From: Microbacterium sp. USTB-Y
GTDB lineage: Bacteria; Actinomycetota; Actinomycetes; Actinomycetales; Microbacteriaceae
Length of the DNA stretch: 64,000 nt
NCBI RefSeq assembly: GCF_023703415.1
Contig: NZ_JAGMTU010000001.1
Span: 62,001 to 126,000, forward strand
Reading direction: 5' to 3'
Shown: positions 8,251 through 16,367 of the stretch, in pieces
Numbering within the stretch: position 1 is the stretch's first letter
Layout: each line of letters begins with the position of its first letter
The notes under the pieces: model-generated
Told to the model about the DNA's origin: nothing
Database searches by the model: none
Seen by the model: the letters and a program-made list of their open reading frames with translations, nothing else
Translations under genes and position numbers: made by a program

Positions 8251-9798
8251 ATGAGCGTTGAGATCGCCACATCCGCCATACGCACCGAGAACTTCCGCAA
8301 GACGCTGGGCCGACTCGACATCATCTTCCTGTCGATCGCAGCCATCATCTCGATCGACACGGTCGCCCAGATCGCCGCGGGAGGCGGGGCGCAGGCGTTC
8401 ACCTGGACGCTGGTGATCGGCGTGACGTTCCTGCTCCCCTATGCCTTCGTCGTCTCCGAGCTCGGCAGCGCCTTCCATGAGGAGGGCGGCCCCTTCGTCT
8501 GGGTCCGTCTGGCCTTCGGCAAGCTCGCCGCCTCGATCGCCACGATGTTCTACTGGATCACCAACCCGCTCTGGATGGGCGGCTCACTCGTGTTCATCTC
8601 GGCGGCCACCTGGGACGCCTACATCTCTCCTCTGCCCTCGGGCAGCATCGGCGACTACGTCTTCAAGATCGGGTTCATCTGGCTCGCGATCCTCGTCGCG
8701 ATCATCGGACTGCGCTACGGCAAGATCATCGTCGCCGTCGGTGGCATCGCGAAGGTGGCGCTCCTGGCGATCTTCGTCGTCACGGTGGTGATCTACGCCC
8801 TCCAGAACGGCGTGCACGGCTACGCGGCCGGCGAGTTCTCTCCCACCCTCGGCGGCTTCCTCGCCGTGACTCCCGTGATCCTGTTCGCGGTCGTCGGCTT
8901 CGAGGCCCCCAACGGCGCCGCCGAGGAGATGCGCGACCCGCAGAAGGACGTGCCCAAGGCGGTGGCCTCCTCGGGCCTGATCTCGATCCTGTGCTACCTG
9001 GTGCCGATCTTCGCCATCCTCGCCGTGCTCCCCGCCGACAAGGTGCAGGGCGCCACCGGCCTGCTGGACGCCTTCAAGGAGGTGTTCCGGGTCTACGGCC
9101 CCGCGGCGGGCCCGCTCATGTGGCTCGCGGCGATCGTCTTCGTCTTCGTCGTGCTCACGCAGGCGAGCGCCTGGATGATCGCGTCCGACCGGGTGCAGGC
9201 CGCGGCGGGCGCCGACGGGGCCTTCTTCCGCTACTTCGGCCGGTTCTCGCCGCGCCTGGGCACCCCGGTGCGGATGAACATGCTCTCCGGCATCGTCGCC
9301 ACCGTCTTCTGCATCGCCGCGACCGTGCTGCTCAGCGGCAGCGCCGCCGCCGCGTTCACGGTCGTGCTGACGGTGGCGATCTCCACCCTGCTGCTGTCGT
9401 ACCTGGTGATCTTCCCCACGGTCATCGCGCTGCGCCGGAAGCACCCCGACGTCCCGCGCCCGTTCCGCGTGCCGGGCGGCACCGCGGGGCTGTGGATCTG
9501 CACGGTCGTCATCTACGCCTGGGTCGTGCTGGGATCCTGGGTCGCCGTCTTCCCCGGCACGCTGGAGGCCCTCTTCGGCGTCGATTACGACTTCCACGAC
9601 GTGTGGGGGGTCGATCGCCTCACCTTCGAGGGCTTCACGATCAGCACCCTCGTCGTGATCGCCCTGCTCGCCCTCGTCGGCTACCTGTACGAACGGCGCC
9701 GCCCGGGATACTCTCCCGAGGATCCCGCCGCCGAGTCGGCCGCAGAGGTCGACGCGCTCGCGGCCCACGAGAACCGCCCCGCCACCCGCATCCCGTGA
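8251..9798 (+). CDS. APC-superfamily amino acid/amine permease
   Basis: A 515-residue permease of the amino acid-polyamine-organocation superfamily, with about twelve hydrophobic helices between residues 22 and 480 and a soluble charged tail. The unwound helix-1 region IISIDTVAQIAAGGGAQ and helix-6 region VVGFEAPNGAAEEMRDP (substrate-binding segments in this fold, with the EEM-x-DP motif) are recognisable. Only 25 bases separate it from a copper amine oxidase gene, so it most likely imports the primary amine which that enzyme oxidises. GAGGAG lies seven bases before the ATG. The preceding 169-bp gap contains a TTGACT at 8166-8171 that may be a -35 box. Confidence 0.9.
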   Translation: MSVEIATSAIRTENFRKTLGRLDIIFLSIAAIISIDTVAQIAAGGGAQAFTWTLVIGVTFLLPYAFVVSELGSAFHEEGGPFVWVRLAFGKLAASIATMFYWITNPLWMGGSLVFISAATWDAYISPLPSGSIGDYVFKIGFIWLAILVAIIGLRYGKIIVAVGGIAKVALLAIFVVTVVIYALQNGVHGYAAGEFSPTLGGFLAVTPVILFAVVGFEAPNGAAEEMRDPQKDVPKAVASSGLISILCYLVPIFAILAVLPADKVQGATGLLDAFKEVFRVYGPAAGPLMWLAAIVFVFVVLTQASAWMIASDRVQAAAGADGAFFRYFGRFSPRLGTPVRMNMLSGIVATVFCIAATVLLSGSAAAAFTVVLTVAISTLLLSYLVIFPTVIALRRKHPDVPRPFRVPGGTAGLWICTVVIYAWVVLGSWVAVFPGTLEALFGVDYDFHDVWGVDRLTFEGFTISTLVVIALLALVGYLYERRRPGYSPEDPAAESAAEVDALAAHENRPATRIP

Positions 9799-9823
9799 CC
9801 CCGGTCCGCCAAAAGGAGACACC

Positions 9824-11770
9824 GTGACCATTCCCGAGACCGCGACGAGCGTCGCCACCCACCCGCTGGATCCGCTGAGCGCCACCGAGATCACCGCCGC
9901 GCGCGACCACCTCGTCGCCGAGGGCCGCCTCGGCGAGAGCGTGCGCGTCGCGTACCTCTCGCTCCGCGAGCCGGCGAAGTCCGTGCTCCGCTCCGGCGGG
10001 CCGGTGCCGCGCGAGGCCAGGGCCATCTTGCTCGACACCGCGACCGGCGCGACCACCGACGTGCTGATCGACCTCCGCGCCGGCACCACGATCTCGGCGG
10101 TCGACGTCGACCCCGCCCTGAGCGGTCAGGCCCCCGTGCTGTTCGAGGAGTTCGACGCGATCGAGGGGATCCTCAAGGCCGACGAGGGCTGGCGGTCCGC
10201 GCTCGCCTCCCGCGGACTCACCCCGGATGATGTGCGAGTGGCTCCGCTGAGCGCGGGCATCTTCGACTACGAGGGCGAGGAGGGCAGGCGCCTGCTGCGC
10301 GGCCTCGCCTTCGTGCAGCGGGACGAGCACGACTACGCCTGGGGCCACCCGGTGGATCAGCTGGTCGCCTTCGTCGACATGATCGAGCGGAAAGTCGTGC
10401 GGATCATCGACGACGGTCCGGCGGCGATCCCGATGGCGAACGACAACTTCGAGGATCCGGAGATCACCGGTCCCCTCCGCACCGATCTGAAGCCCCTGCA
10501 CATCACCCAGCCGGAGGGCCCGAGCTTCACCCTCGACGGCAACGTGCTGCGCTGGCAGAAGTGGGACCTGCACGTCGGCTTCGATGCGCGGGAGGGGCTC
10601 GTGCTCGGCCAGATCGGGTTCGACGACCACGGCACCCGCCGCTCCATCGTCGAGCGCGCCTCGATCGCGGAGATGGTCGTGCCCTACGGGGATCCCGCTC
10701 CGTACCGCTCCTGGCAGAACTACTTCGACACCGGCGAGTACCTCGTCGGCCGCGACGCGAACTCGCTCGAGCTCGGCTGCGACTGCCTCGGTGAGATCAC
10801 CTACATCTCCCCCGTGGTCGCGGACGACTTCGGCAATCCCCGGGAGATCCCGCAGGGCATCTGCATCCACGAGGAGGACTTCGGACTGCTCTGGAAGCAC
10901 ACCGACGAGTGGGCGCAGCACCGCTCGTCGCGCCGCCAGCGCCGGCTCGTGGTGAGCTTCTTCACCACCGTCGGCAACTACGACTACGGCTTCTACTGGT
11001 ACTTCTCCCTGGACGGCACGATCCAGTTCGAGGCCAAGGCGACGGGCATCGTGTTCACCGCGCGCTACCCCGGCGAGGGCTACCCCTACGCCTCGCAGAT
11101 CGCTCCGGGGCTTGCGGCGCCCTATCACCAGCACCTCTTCTGCGCGCGGCTCGACATGGCCGTCGACGGCGAGCGCAACGCCGTTCACGAGCTCGATCTG
11201 AAGCGGGTGCCGCAGGGCGAGGGCAACCCGCACGGCAACGCGTTCACCCGGTCCCGTCGGGTGCTGGGCACCGAGTCGGAGGCCCGGCGCCGCGCCGACG
11301 GCTCCCTCGGCCGGGTATGGGAGGTCGTCAACACCGAGAAGCGCAACGTCGTGGGCGAGCCCGTCGCCTACACGCTGTTCCCCGAGGGCCAGCCCACGCT
11401 CGCCGCCGCCGACGGCTCGTCGATCAGCAGGCGGGCGGCCTTCGCGACCGAGCACCTGTGGGTCACCCGCTACGCGGAGGGCGAGCGCTACCCCGCCGGG
11501 GACTTCGTGAACCAGAGCGTCGGATCCCCGGGCCTGCCGGAGTTCCAGAAGGCGGACCGCGGGATCGACGGCGAGGACATCGTGCTCTGGCACAGCTTCG
11601 GCCTGACGCACTTCCCGCGCACCGAGGACTGGCCGATCATGCCCGTGGACTACACCGGCTTCACGCTCAAGCCGACCGGGTTCTTCGACAAGAACCCCGC
11701 ACTCGACGCGCCGCCGTCGCCGAGCGGTCACGCCTGCGCGCACTGCCCCGACGGCGAGTGCCGCTGCTGA
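9824..11770 (+). CDS. copper-containing primary-amine oxidase
   Basis: A 648-residue quinoprotein amine oxidase that converts primary amines to aldehyde, ammonia and H2O2. The topaquinone precursor is Y386 in VGNYDYGF (consensus N-Y-D/E-Y); the catalytic base aligns with D302 in NYFDTGEY; copper ligands are H435 and H437 (HQH) and H596 (THFPR). These positions lie within four residues of those in Arthrobacter globiformis amine oxidase, so length and architecture are normal. No signal peptide is seen, so it is probably cytoplasmic like other actinobacterial members. AAAGGAGA precedes the start. It forms a two-gene operon with the upstream APC permease. Preferred amine (phenylethylamine, tyramine, histamine and others are known for the family) is not decidable. 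Confidence 0.96.
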   Translation: MTIPETATSVATHPLDPLSATEITAARDHLVAEGRLGESVRVAYLSLREPAKSVLRSGGPVPREARAILLDTATGATTDVLIDLRAGTTISAVDVDPALSGQAPVLFEEFDAIEGILKADEGWRSALASRGLTPDDVRVAPLSAGIFDYEGEEGRRLLRGLAFVQRDEHDYAWGHPVDQLVAFVDMIERKVVRIIDDGPAAIPMANDNFEDPEITGPLRTDLKPLHITQPEGPSFTLDGNVLRWQKWDLHVGFDAREGLVLGQIGFDDHGTRRSIVERASIAEMVVPYGDPAPYRSWQNYFDTGEYLVGRDANSLELGCDCLGEITYISPVVADDFGNPREIPQGICIHEEDFGLLWKHTDEWAQHRSSRRQRRLVVSFFTTVGNYDYGFYWYFSLDGTIQFEAKATGIVFTARYPGEGYPYASQIAPGLAAPYHQHLFCARLDMAVDGERNAVHELDLKRVPQGEGNPHGNAFTRSRRVLGTESEARRRADGSLGRVWEVVNTEKRNVVGEPVAYTLFPEGQPTLAAADGSSISRRAAFATEHLWVTRYAEGERYPAGDFVNQSVGSPGLPEFQKADRGIDGEDIVLWHSFGLTHFPRTEDWPIMPVDYTGFTLKPTGFFDKNPALDAPPSPSGHACAHCPDGECRC

Positions 11771-11778
11771 CCTCCTGG

Positions 11779-11884
11779 GGTCGTTGAGCGAGCGCCGGCG
11801 CAGCCGGACCGAGACGAAACACGGTGCTCTCGTGAGGGCACCGCGTTTCGTCTCGGTCGCCTTCGGCGTCCTCGCTCAACGACC
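11779..11884. repeat. head-to-head pair of dispersed ~45-bp palindromic repeats
   Basis: The segment 11841-11884 (GCGTTTCGTCTCGG..., ending CCTCGCTCAACGACC) belongs to a repeat family also found at 13624-13668, 48723-48767 and 59083-59125. An inverted copy lies at 11779-11823, so the pair can fold into one long hairpin eight bases after the amine oxidase stop, and it may terminate that operon. Each unit carries its own inner stem (CGCC-TTC-GGCG here). Confidence 0.8.
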
Positions 11885-12136
11885 CCGGCGGGGCCCCGGC
11901 ACGCCCTCGTTCGCCGACCCCGGCGGGGCCCCGGCACGCCCTCGCTCGCCGACCCGAGGGAACCCCACACGCCCCTCGCTCAACGACCCCGGCGGGGCCC
12001 CCGGCACGCCCTCGCTCCCCGACCCCGGGGGAACCCCACACGCCCCTCGCTCAACGACCCCGGCGGCGCCCCCGGCACGCCCTCGCTCGCCGACCCCGGG
12101 GGAACCCCACACGCCCCTCGCTCAACGACCGCCGGC
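11881..12136. repeat. ~35-bp tandem repeat array, eight units
   Basis: Units starting with GACCCC/GACCG begin at 11881, 11916, 11951, 11985, 12021, 12056, 12092 and 12127 (spacing 34-36). From the third unit on, two unit types alternate: one continuing GGCGGGG...CCGGCACGCCCTCG, the other GGGGGAACCCCACACGCCCCTCG, giving a ~71-bp higher-order period. It ends in CGACCGCCGGCGGTGGCATCAGCGCG, just beyond the 3' end of the HNH gene. With the paired palindrome upstream it fills the 394-bp gene-free stretch. Confidence 0.9.
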
Positions 12137-12164
12137 GGTGGCATCAGCGCGTGCGACCGGACCG

Positions 12165-13508
12165 TCAGGCCACGATCTCCGTGCGTGCTCGTCCGCCGAG
12201 GCGCGGTGTTCGATTCGGGTCGGTCGACGGTGGCGGCAGGAACCAGACCTTCGCGCGTACGCCGATCCCTTCGATGCGAATGCCCCAGCCGTTGTCGTGG
12301 ATCAGATGATGACACGTCTCGCACAACAACACCCCGTTGTTCAGATCCGTGCGCCCGCAGTCGCGTTTCCACCACTCGATGTGGTGCGCCTTCGTCATCC
12401 CCGGCGGCAGGCCGCAGAACGCGCATCCGCCGTCCCGTTCGGCCAGGGCAAGACGCTGGGCGCGGCTGAACAGGCGCCGGTCCCGACCCCAGTTCAGGAC
12501 CTCCCCGTCCTCCCCGCACACCCACCGGATGGTCCCGCCTCCGCCGGCCATGCGCCGGACGGTGTCGATGCTGACAGGCTGCTCGATCCCGTCGACGAGT
12601 CCGGATCCGGTCCCGGCCTCCAGATCCGCGGCGTTCACTCTGACGATCACCGTCGCCCCGTTCAACGTCTTGTTCTTCAGACACGACAAGGCATGCTCCG
12701 CGAGGTGCACGAGCGCGTCCGCCTGGATCGCGGTCACCGGGCGCCGATCCGCATCGAGAGCCTGCGGATCACGGCCGTCTCGTTTCGCGGCGAACTCCGC
12801 CGACACGAATCCCTGGATCGCCGTCTTCACCGCCGTGCCCCGGGCCGGGTCCAGAGTCGCGGTCAGGTGCAGCATCCCGTCCCGCTCGAACATCGACAGC
12901 GAGGCCCTCGCCCGCAGCTCGTCCTCCCGCGGGGCCAGCCCGTCCGGATCCAGATGCGCCTCCAGGCGAGTGATCATCCGCCGTACCTCGTCGTGCGAGA
13001 GGCCCGGAGCCCTCGCGGTGAGGAACTCCTCGGCCTCACCACCGCATGCAGCGCCCACGGTCCGTCGGACCCGCTCCAGGAAAGTCACGATGGTGCTCGC
13101 AACGGCCGCGCCGATCCGGCCCGCCGACAGCGCCTCGCGTACGGCCGGGAACTTCGCGGGCAACGACTCCCCGATCAGGTTCGTGCGTGGCGCCGTCGCC
13201 TCTCCCACTCGCACCAGCCGGGCGGCGTCGCCGGTGGTCGCGCCCGTGGTCGTCGCGATCAACTGCGCCGTGGTCCGGAACCCCTGCTGCTTCGCCAACG
13301 ACTCCGGCCCCAGCTCCGGGCGTGACTCGTGGGCGATGCCCGCCGCGACCTCCGCATGCACCGCGTCCAGACACCGTCTCGCCGACCCGATCGCCTCATT
13401 CACGACGACCAGCTGCGCCCGCGACAACCCTGCACCAGAGGACGCATCACCCCACGCCGCAGCCAGAAGCCGGGTGGCCTCCAGGAGCGGATCAAGGGTG
13501 CTGGTCAT
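12165..13508 (-). CDS. DUF222 / HNH endonuclease, 13E12-like
   Basis: A 447-residue protein with an N-terminal DUF222 domain (about residues 1-340) and a C-terminal HNH nuclease domain with a zinc pair: CAFCG near residue 385, KAHHIEWW, DLNNGVLLCETCHH and LIHDNGW supply the H, N and H of the ββα-metal site. The family is abundant in Actinobacteria (REP13E12 repeat family in mycobacteria) and its role is unknown. Intact, normal length. The promoter is TAGGAT six bases before the ATG (leaderless), and a palindrome with the geometry of an actinobacterial SOS box sits directly upstream. Related tandem-repeat arrays lie beyond both ends. This could be a selfish or DNA-damage-linked nuclease; the sequence alone does not say. 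Confidence 0.93.
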   Translation of the reverse strand: MTSTLDPLLEATRLLAAAWGDASSGAGLSRAQLVVVNEAIGSARRCLDAVHAEVAAGIAHESRPELGPESLAKQQGFRTTAQLIATTTGATTGDAARLVRVGEATAPRTNLIGESLPAKFPAVREALSAGRIGAAVASTIVTFLERVRRTVGAACGGEAEEFLTARAPGLSHDEVRRMITRLEAHLDPDGLAPREDELRARASLSMFERDGMLHLTATLDPARGTAVKTAIQGFVSAEFAAKRDGRDPQALDADRRPVTAIQADALVHLAEHALSCLKNKTLNGATVIVRVNAADLEAGTGSGLVDGIEQPVSIDTVRRMAGGGGTIRWVCGEDGEVLNWGRDRRLFSRAQRLALAERDGGCAFCGLPPGMTKAHHIEWWKRDCGRTDLNNGVLLCETCHHLIHDNGWGIRIEGIGVRAKVWFLPPPSTDPNRTPRLGGRARTEIVA

Positions 13509-13514
13509 GCCTCG

Positions 13515-13555
13515 ATCCTACCAGGTATCGAAGAGATCTTCGAAAGTTATCCACA
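13515..13555 (-). promoter_or_regulatory. leaderless promoter with SOS-box-like operator and DnaA-box-like site
   Basis: Reading the minus strand, TAGGAT (13520-13515) stands six bases before the HNH ATG. Upstream is TCGAAGAGATCTTCGA (13528-13543), a perfect 7-2-7 palindrome. It matches the 6-4-6 layout of the mycobacterial LexA box TCGAAC-N4-GTTCGA except for the two symmetric inner bases. TTATCCACA at 13547-13555 is an exact DnaA-box consensus. No second DnaA box was seen nearby. Confidence 0.55.
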
Positions 13556-13623
13556 GCCAGATTCACGCGCTGAACAGGCATTCTCCGGAACACGGGCGAC
13601 GCTTGGCGGAGATCTGCGGGAAG

Positions 13624-13668
13624 CCGCGTTTCGTCTCGGTCGCCTTCGGCGTCCTCGCTCAACGACCC
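13624..13668. repeat. dispersed ~45-bp palindromic repeat, copy B
   Basis: CGCGTTTCGTCTCGGTCGCC followed by TTCGGCGTCCTCGCTCAACG and ACCCC, identical over its length to 11841-11885. It leads straight into the 37-bp tandem array, just as copy A leads into the 35-bp array. Confidence 0.85.
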
Positions 13669-14019
13669 CGGAGGGAACCCCCACACGCCCCTCACCCAAC
13701 GACCCCGGAGGGAACCCCCACACGCCCCTCACCCAACGACCCCGGAAGGAACCCCCACACGCCCCTCACCCAACGACCCCGGAGGGAACCCCCACACGCC
13801 CCTCACCCAACGACCCCGGAAGGATCCCCCACACGCCCCTCACCCAACGACCCCGGAAGGATCCCCCACACGCCCCTCACCCAACGACCCCGGAAGGAAC
13901 CCCCACCACGGCCCTTGCCCAACGACCCCGGAAGGAACCCCCACACGCCCCCGCCCAACGACCCCGGAAGCCCAACGACCCCGGAAGGAACACCCACACG
14001 CCCTCGACCGCCGGCGGCA
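13661..14019. repeat. 37-bp tandem repeat array, ten units
   Basis: AACGACCCCGG recurs at 13661, 13698, 13735, 13772, 13809, 13846, 13883, 13921, 13957 and 13974; seven of the nine spacings are 36-38 (mostly exactly 37) and the last unit is truncated. Unit body: AAGGAACCCCCACACGCCCC plus TCACCC. Units differ by only a few bases (AGGGAA, AAGGAA, AAGGAT). It ends CGACCGCCGGCGGCATCAGC, the same terminal sequence as the 35-bp array, and that terminus overlaps the LysR stop codon at 14020-14022. There are no variable spacers. The 510-bp gene-free stretch 13509-14019 holds this array, repeat copy B and the HNH promoter. Confidence 0.93.
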
Positions 14020-14943
14020 TCAGCGCGGATCGGTGCCGAACAGCTCGCGGGCGAGAGCGGCCACCGCCCGCGTCCGCGCGGTCGGCCGCACCCGTGCGAC
14101 CCGGGCGAAGCACACCTCGAGCGGGGGCGCCTCACCGGCGATCGGTAGCGCCCGGAGCGCGCCCCCGTCGTAGGTCGTGGCGGCGAGCGGCACCTGGTTC
14201 AGGATCGAGTAGCCGTGACCGCGGGCGACGAGCGAACGCACCGTCTCGTAGCTGTGCGAGCTGTAGCGCACCCGCGGCGCGACGCCGGCGTCCTCGAGGA
14301 TGCCCAGGAAGTACTCCCGCGAGTGCGGCAGGTCGAGGAGCACGAGCTCGCTCTCGGCGAGGTCCGCCAGCGCGATCCCGGCACGATCGGCGAGCGGGTG
14401 ATCGGCGGCGAGGATCACGTGCGGAGCCGCCGAGAAGAGCGGATCGAAGGCCAGGTCGTGCACCCGCCCGAAGTCGTAGACGATGCCACCCTCGACCGCG
14501 CCCGAGAGCAGCAGCTCGGTCGTGCCCTCCATGTCGGCCTCGATGATCTCGATGCGCAGGTCGGGATGCTCCTGCTCGACGCGCGAGATGAGGCGCGGCA
14601 GCACGAACGGCGCAAGGGTGACGAAGCACGCCAGTCGCAGGGTGCCGCGCACCTGATGGTGGCGGCCGCGGACGGTGTCCGCCATCTCCTCCACCTGCGC
14701 GAGCAGGGACTGCGCGTCGTGCAGCAGCTGCTCGCCCGCCTCCGTCAGCGCGAGGCCCTTGCTGCGCTGGCGCACGAACAGCTGCACGCCCAGGGACCGC
14801 TCCAGCTGGGCGATCGCCGTCGACACCGCCGACTGGGCGACGTGCAGGTCGACGGACGCCTCGGTCATCGAGCGGTAGGACGCGGCGGTGACGAAGTACC
14901 TCAGCTGGACGAGGGTCATGTCGGCGCTGTGCAGTCTGGCCAT
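14020..14943 (-). CDS. LysR-family transcriptional regulator
   Basis: A 307-residue LysR regulator: N-terminal winged HTH (about residues 9-67, LVQLRYFVTAASYRSMTEAS and VAQSAVSTAIAQLERSLG) and a periplasmic-binding-like effector domain from about residue 95. It is divergent from the flavin-monooxygenase operon and presumably controls it and itself. The start at 14943 is preferred over 14919 because GATACT stands seven bases before it on the minus strand, next to a perfect palindrome, which fits a leaderless, autoregulated promoter. The stop codon lies within the conserved terminal sequence of the 37-bp repeat array. Confidence 0.92.
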   Translation of the reverse strand: MARLHSADMTLVQLRYFVTAASYRSMTEASVDLHVAQSAVSTAIAQLERSLGVQLFVRQRSKGLALTEAGEQLLHDAQSLLAQVEEMADTVRGRHHQVRGTLRLACFVTLAPFVLPRLISRVEQEHPDLRIEIIEADMEGTTELLLSGAVEGGIVYDFGRVHDLAFDPLFSAAPHVILAADHPLADRAGIALADLAESELVLLDLPHSREYFLGILEDAGVAPRVRYSSHSYETVRSLVARGHGYSILNQVPLAATTYDGGALRALPIAGEAPPLEVCFARVARVRPTARTRAVAALARELFGTDPR

Positions 14944-14953
14944 GCCTCACAGT

Positions 14954-14968
14954 ATCAATCAGATTGAT
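14954..14968. promoter_or_regulatory. LysR-type operator palindrome
   Basis: ATCAATCAGATTGAT is a perfect 7-1-7 palindrome, 11 bases upstream of the LysR start and about 100 bases upstream of the monooxygenase start. On the minus strand it overlaps the GATACT -10 box of the regulator. It has the T-N11-A form of LysR boxes. Confidence 0.65.
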
Positions 14969-15068
14969 GCACGTCTTCGATTCTGTGAAGTGTACAGATA
15001 TCAGCGTTCTCGGGAGCATGGAGGAGCAGCAGCACCAGAGCAGGAAGAACGGCGCAGTGGAGGAACGG

Positions 15069-16367
15069 ATGTCGCACGAAGAGGTGGAAGTGCTGGTCGT
15101 CGGCGCCGGCCAGGCGGGCATCGCGATGAGCGAGCACCTGAGCCGGGCCGGCATCGGGCACCTGGTGGTCGAGCGGGATCGCATCGCGGAGCGCTGGCGC
15201 TCCTGGCGCTGGGACTCGCTGGTCGCCAACGGGCCCGCGTGGCACGACCGGTTCCCCGGCCTCGAGTTCGACGTGGACCCCGACGCCTTCGCGGGCAAGG
15301 AGCAGGTCGCCGACTACCTCGTCGCCTATGCCGAGAAGTTCGAGGCGCCGATCCGCACCGGCGTCGAGGTGCAGAGCGTCACCCGGCTCCCGGGCCGGCC
15401 GGGCTTCCGGGTGCAGACCGACCAGGGCACGATCGACGCCCGCTACGTGGTCGCCGCGACCGGCCCCTTCCAGCGCCCGATCATCCCCGCCGTCGTGCCG
15501 GAGGACGCCGGCATCCACCAGATCCACTCGAACCAGTACCGCAATCCGGCACAGCTCCCGGAGGGCGCGGTGCTCGTGGTCGGCGCCGGATCCTCAGGCG
15601 TGCAGATCGCCGACGAGCTGCGCCGCTCCGGGCGCGAGGTCTTCCTCGCGGTGGGTCCGCACGACCGGCCGCCGCGCAGCTACCGCGGCCGGGACTTCTG
15701 CTGGTGGCTGGGCGTGCTCGGCAAGTGGGACATGGCCGCTCCCCCGGTGGGCGCCGAGCACGTGACGATCGCCGTGAGCGGCGCGCACGGCGGGCGCACG
15801 GTCGACTTCCGAGCCCTCGCCGCGACCGGGGTCACCCTGCTCGGCCGCGCCGGCGCCTTTGAGGACGGCGTGCTCGCGATCGCCCCCGACCTGCGCGCGA
15901 ACATCGCCGCGGGCGACGCGAACTACCTCTCCGTGCTGGACGAGGCCGACGCCTACGTGCGGCGCAACGGGCTCGACCTGCCCGAAGAGCCGGAGGCGCA
16001 CGTGATCGGCCCGGATCCGGAGAGCCTCACGCACCCGATCCTCACGCTCGACCTGCAGGCCGCGGGCATCGCCTCGATCGTGTGGGCGACCGGTTTCGCG
16101 CTCGACTACTCCTGGCTGCAGATCGACCCCGAGGCCTTCGACGAGCGGGGCCGCCCCCGCCATCAGCGCGGCGTCTCGGCCGAGTCGGGGGTCTACTTCC
16201 TCGGCCTGCCCTGGCAGTCCCGCCGCGGATCCAGCTTCCTCTGGGGCGTCTGGCACGATGCGCGCTACATCGCCGACCAGATCGGCATCCAGCGCGGCTA
16301 CACCGCGTACCGTCCCGCATCCGAGCCCTCGGAACCCGCCCTCGTCACGTCAGGAGTCGCCCGATGA
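15069..16367 (+). CDS. flavin-containing monooxygenase (CzcO-like)
   Basis: A 432-residue FAD/NADPH-dependent monooxygenase of the FMO/YUCCA/CzcO group. It has the FAD Rossmann motif GAGQAG at 12-17, the linking WRSWRWDSLVANGP region, and the NADPH motif GAGSSG at 172-177; ATGFALDYSW near the C-terminus matches the family ATGY/F motif. The ATG at 15069 is chosen because GTGGAGGAACGG places a good ribosome site just before it; longer in-frame starts at 14964 and 15018 lack one. First gene of an operon with RidA, DUF1028, M20 amidohydrolase and aldehyde dehydrogenase. It likely oxygenates a nitrogen- or carbonyl-containing substrate; which one is unknown. Confidence 0.88.
   Translation: MSHEEVEVLVVGAGQAGIAMSEHLSRAGIGHLVVERDRIAERWRSWRWDSLVANGPAWHDRFPGLEFDVDPDAFAGKEQVADYLVAYAEKFEAPIRTGVEVQSVTRLPGRPGFRVQTDQGTIDARYVVAATGPFQRPIIPAVVPEDAGIHQIHSNQYRNPAQLPEGAVLVVGAGSSGVQIADELRRSGREVFLAVGPHDRPPRSYRGRDFCWWLGVLGKWDMAAPPVGAEHVTIAVSGAHGGRTVDFRALAATGVTLLGRAGAFEDGVLAIAPDLRANIAAGDANYLSVLDEADAYVRRNGLDLPEEPEAHVIGPDPESLTHPILTLDLQAAGIASIVWATGFALDYSWLQIDPEAFDERGRPRHQRGVSAESGVYFLGLPWQSRRGSSFLWGVWHDARYIADQIGIQRGYTAYRPASEPSEPALVTSGVAR

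Noticed and set aside
11876..12112. Small minus-strand ORFs encoding repetitive Gly/Val/Pro/Arg-rich peptides within the arrays
   Set aside because: They are translations of the tandem repeats. No ribosome binding sites or conserved start were seen.
13547..13555. Replication origin
   Set aside because: A single DnaA box without an AT-rich unwinding region, other boxes, or dnaA/dnaN/parAB neighbours.
13661..14019. CRISPR array
   Set aside because: The 37-bp repeats are directly adjacent with no variable spacers, are GC-rich, and no cas gene is present.
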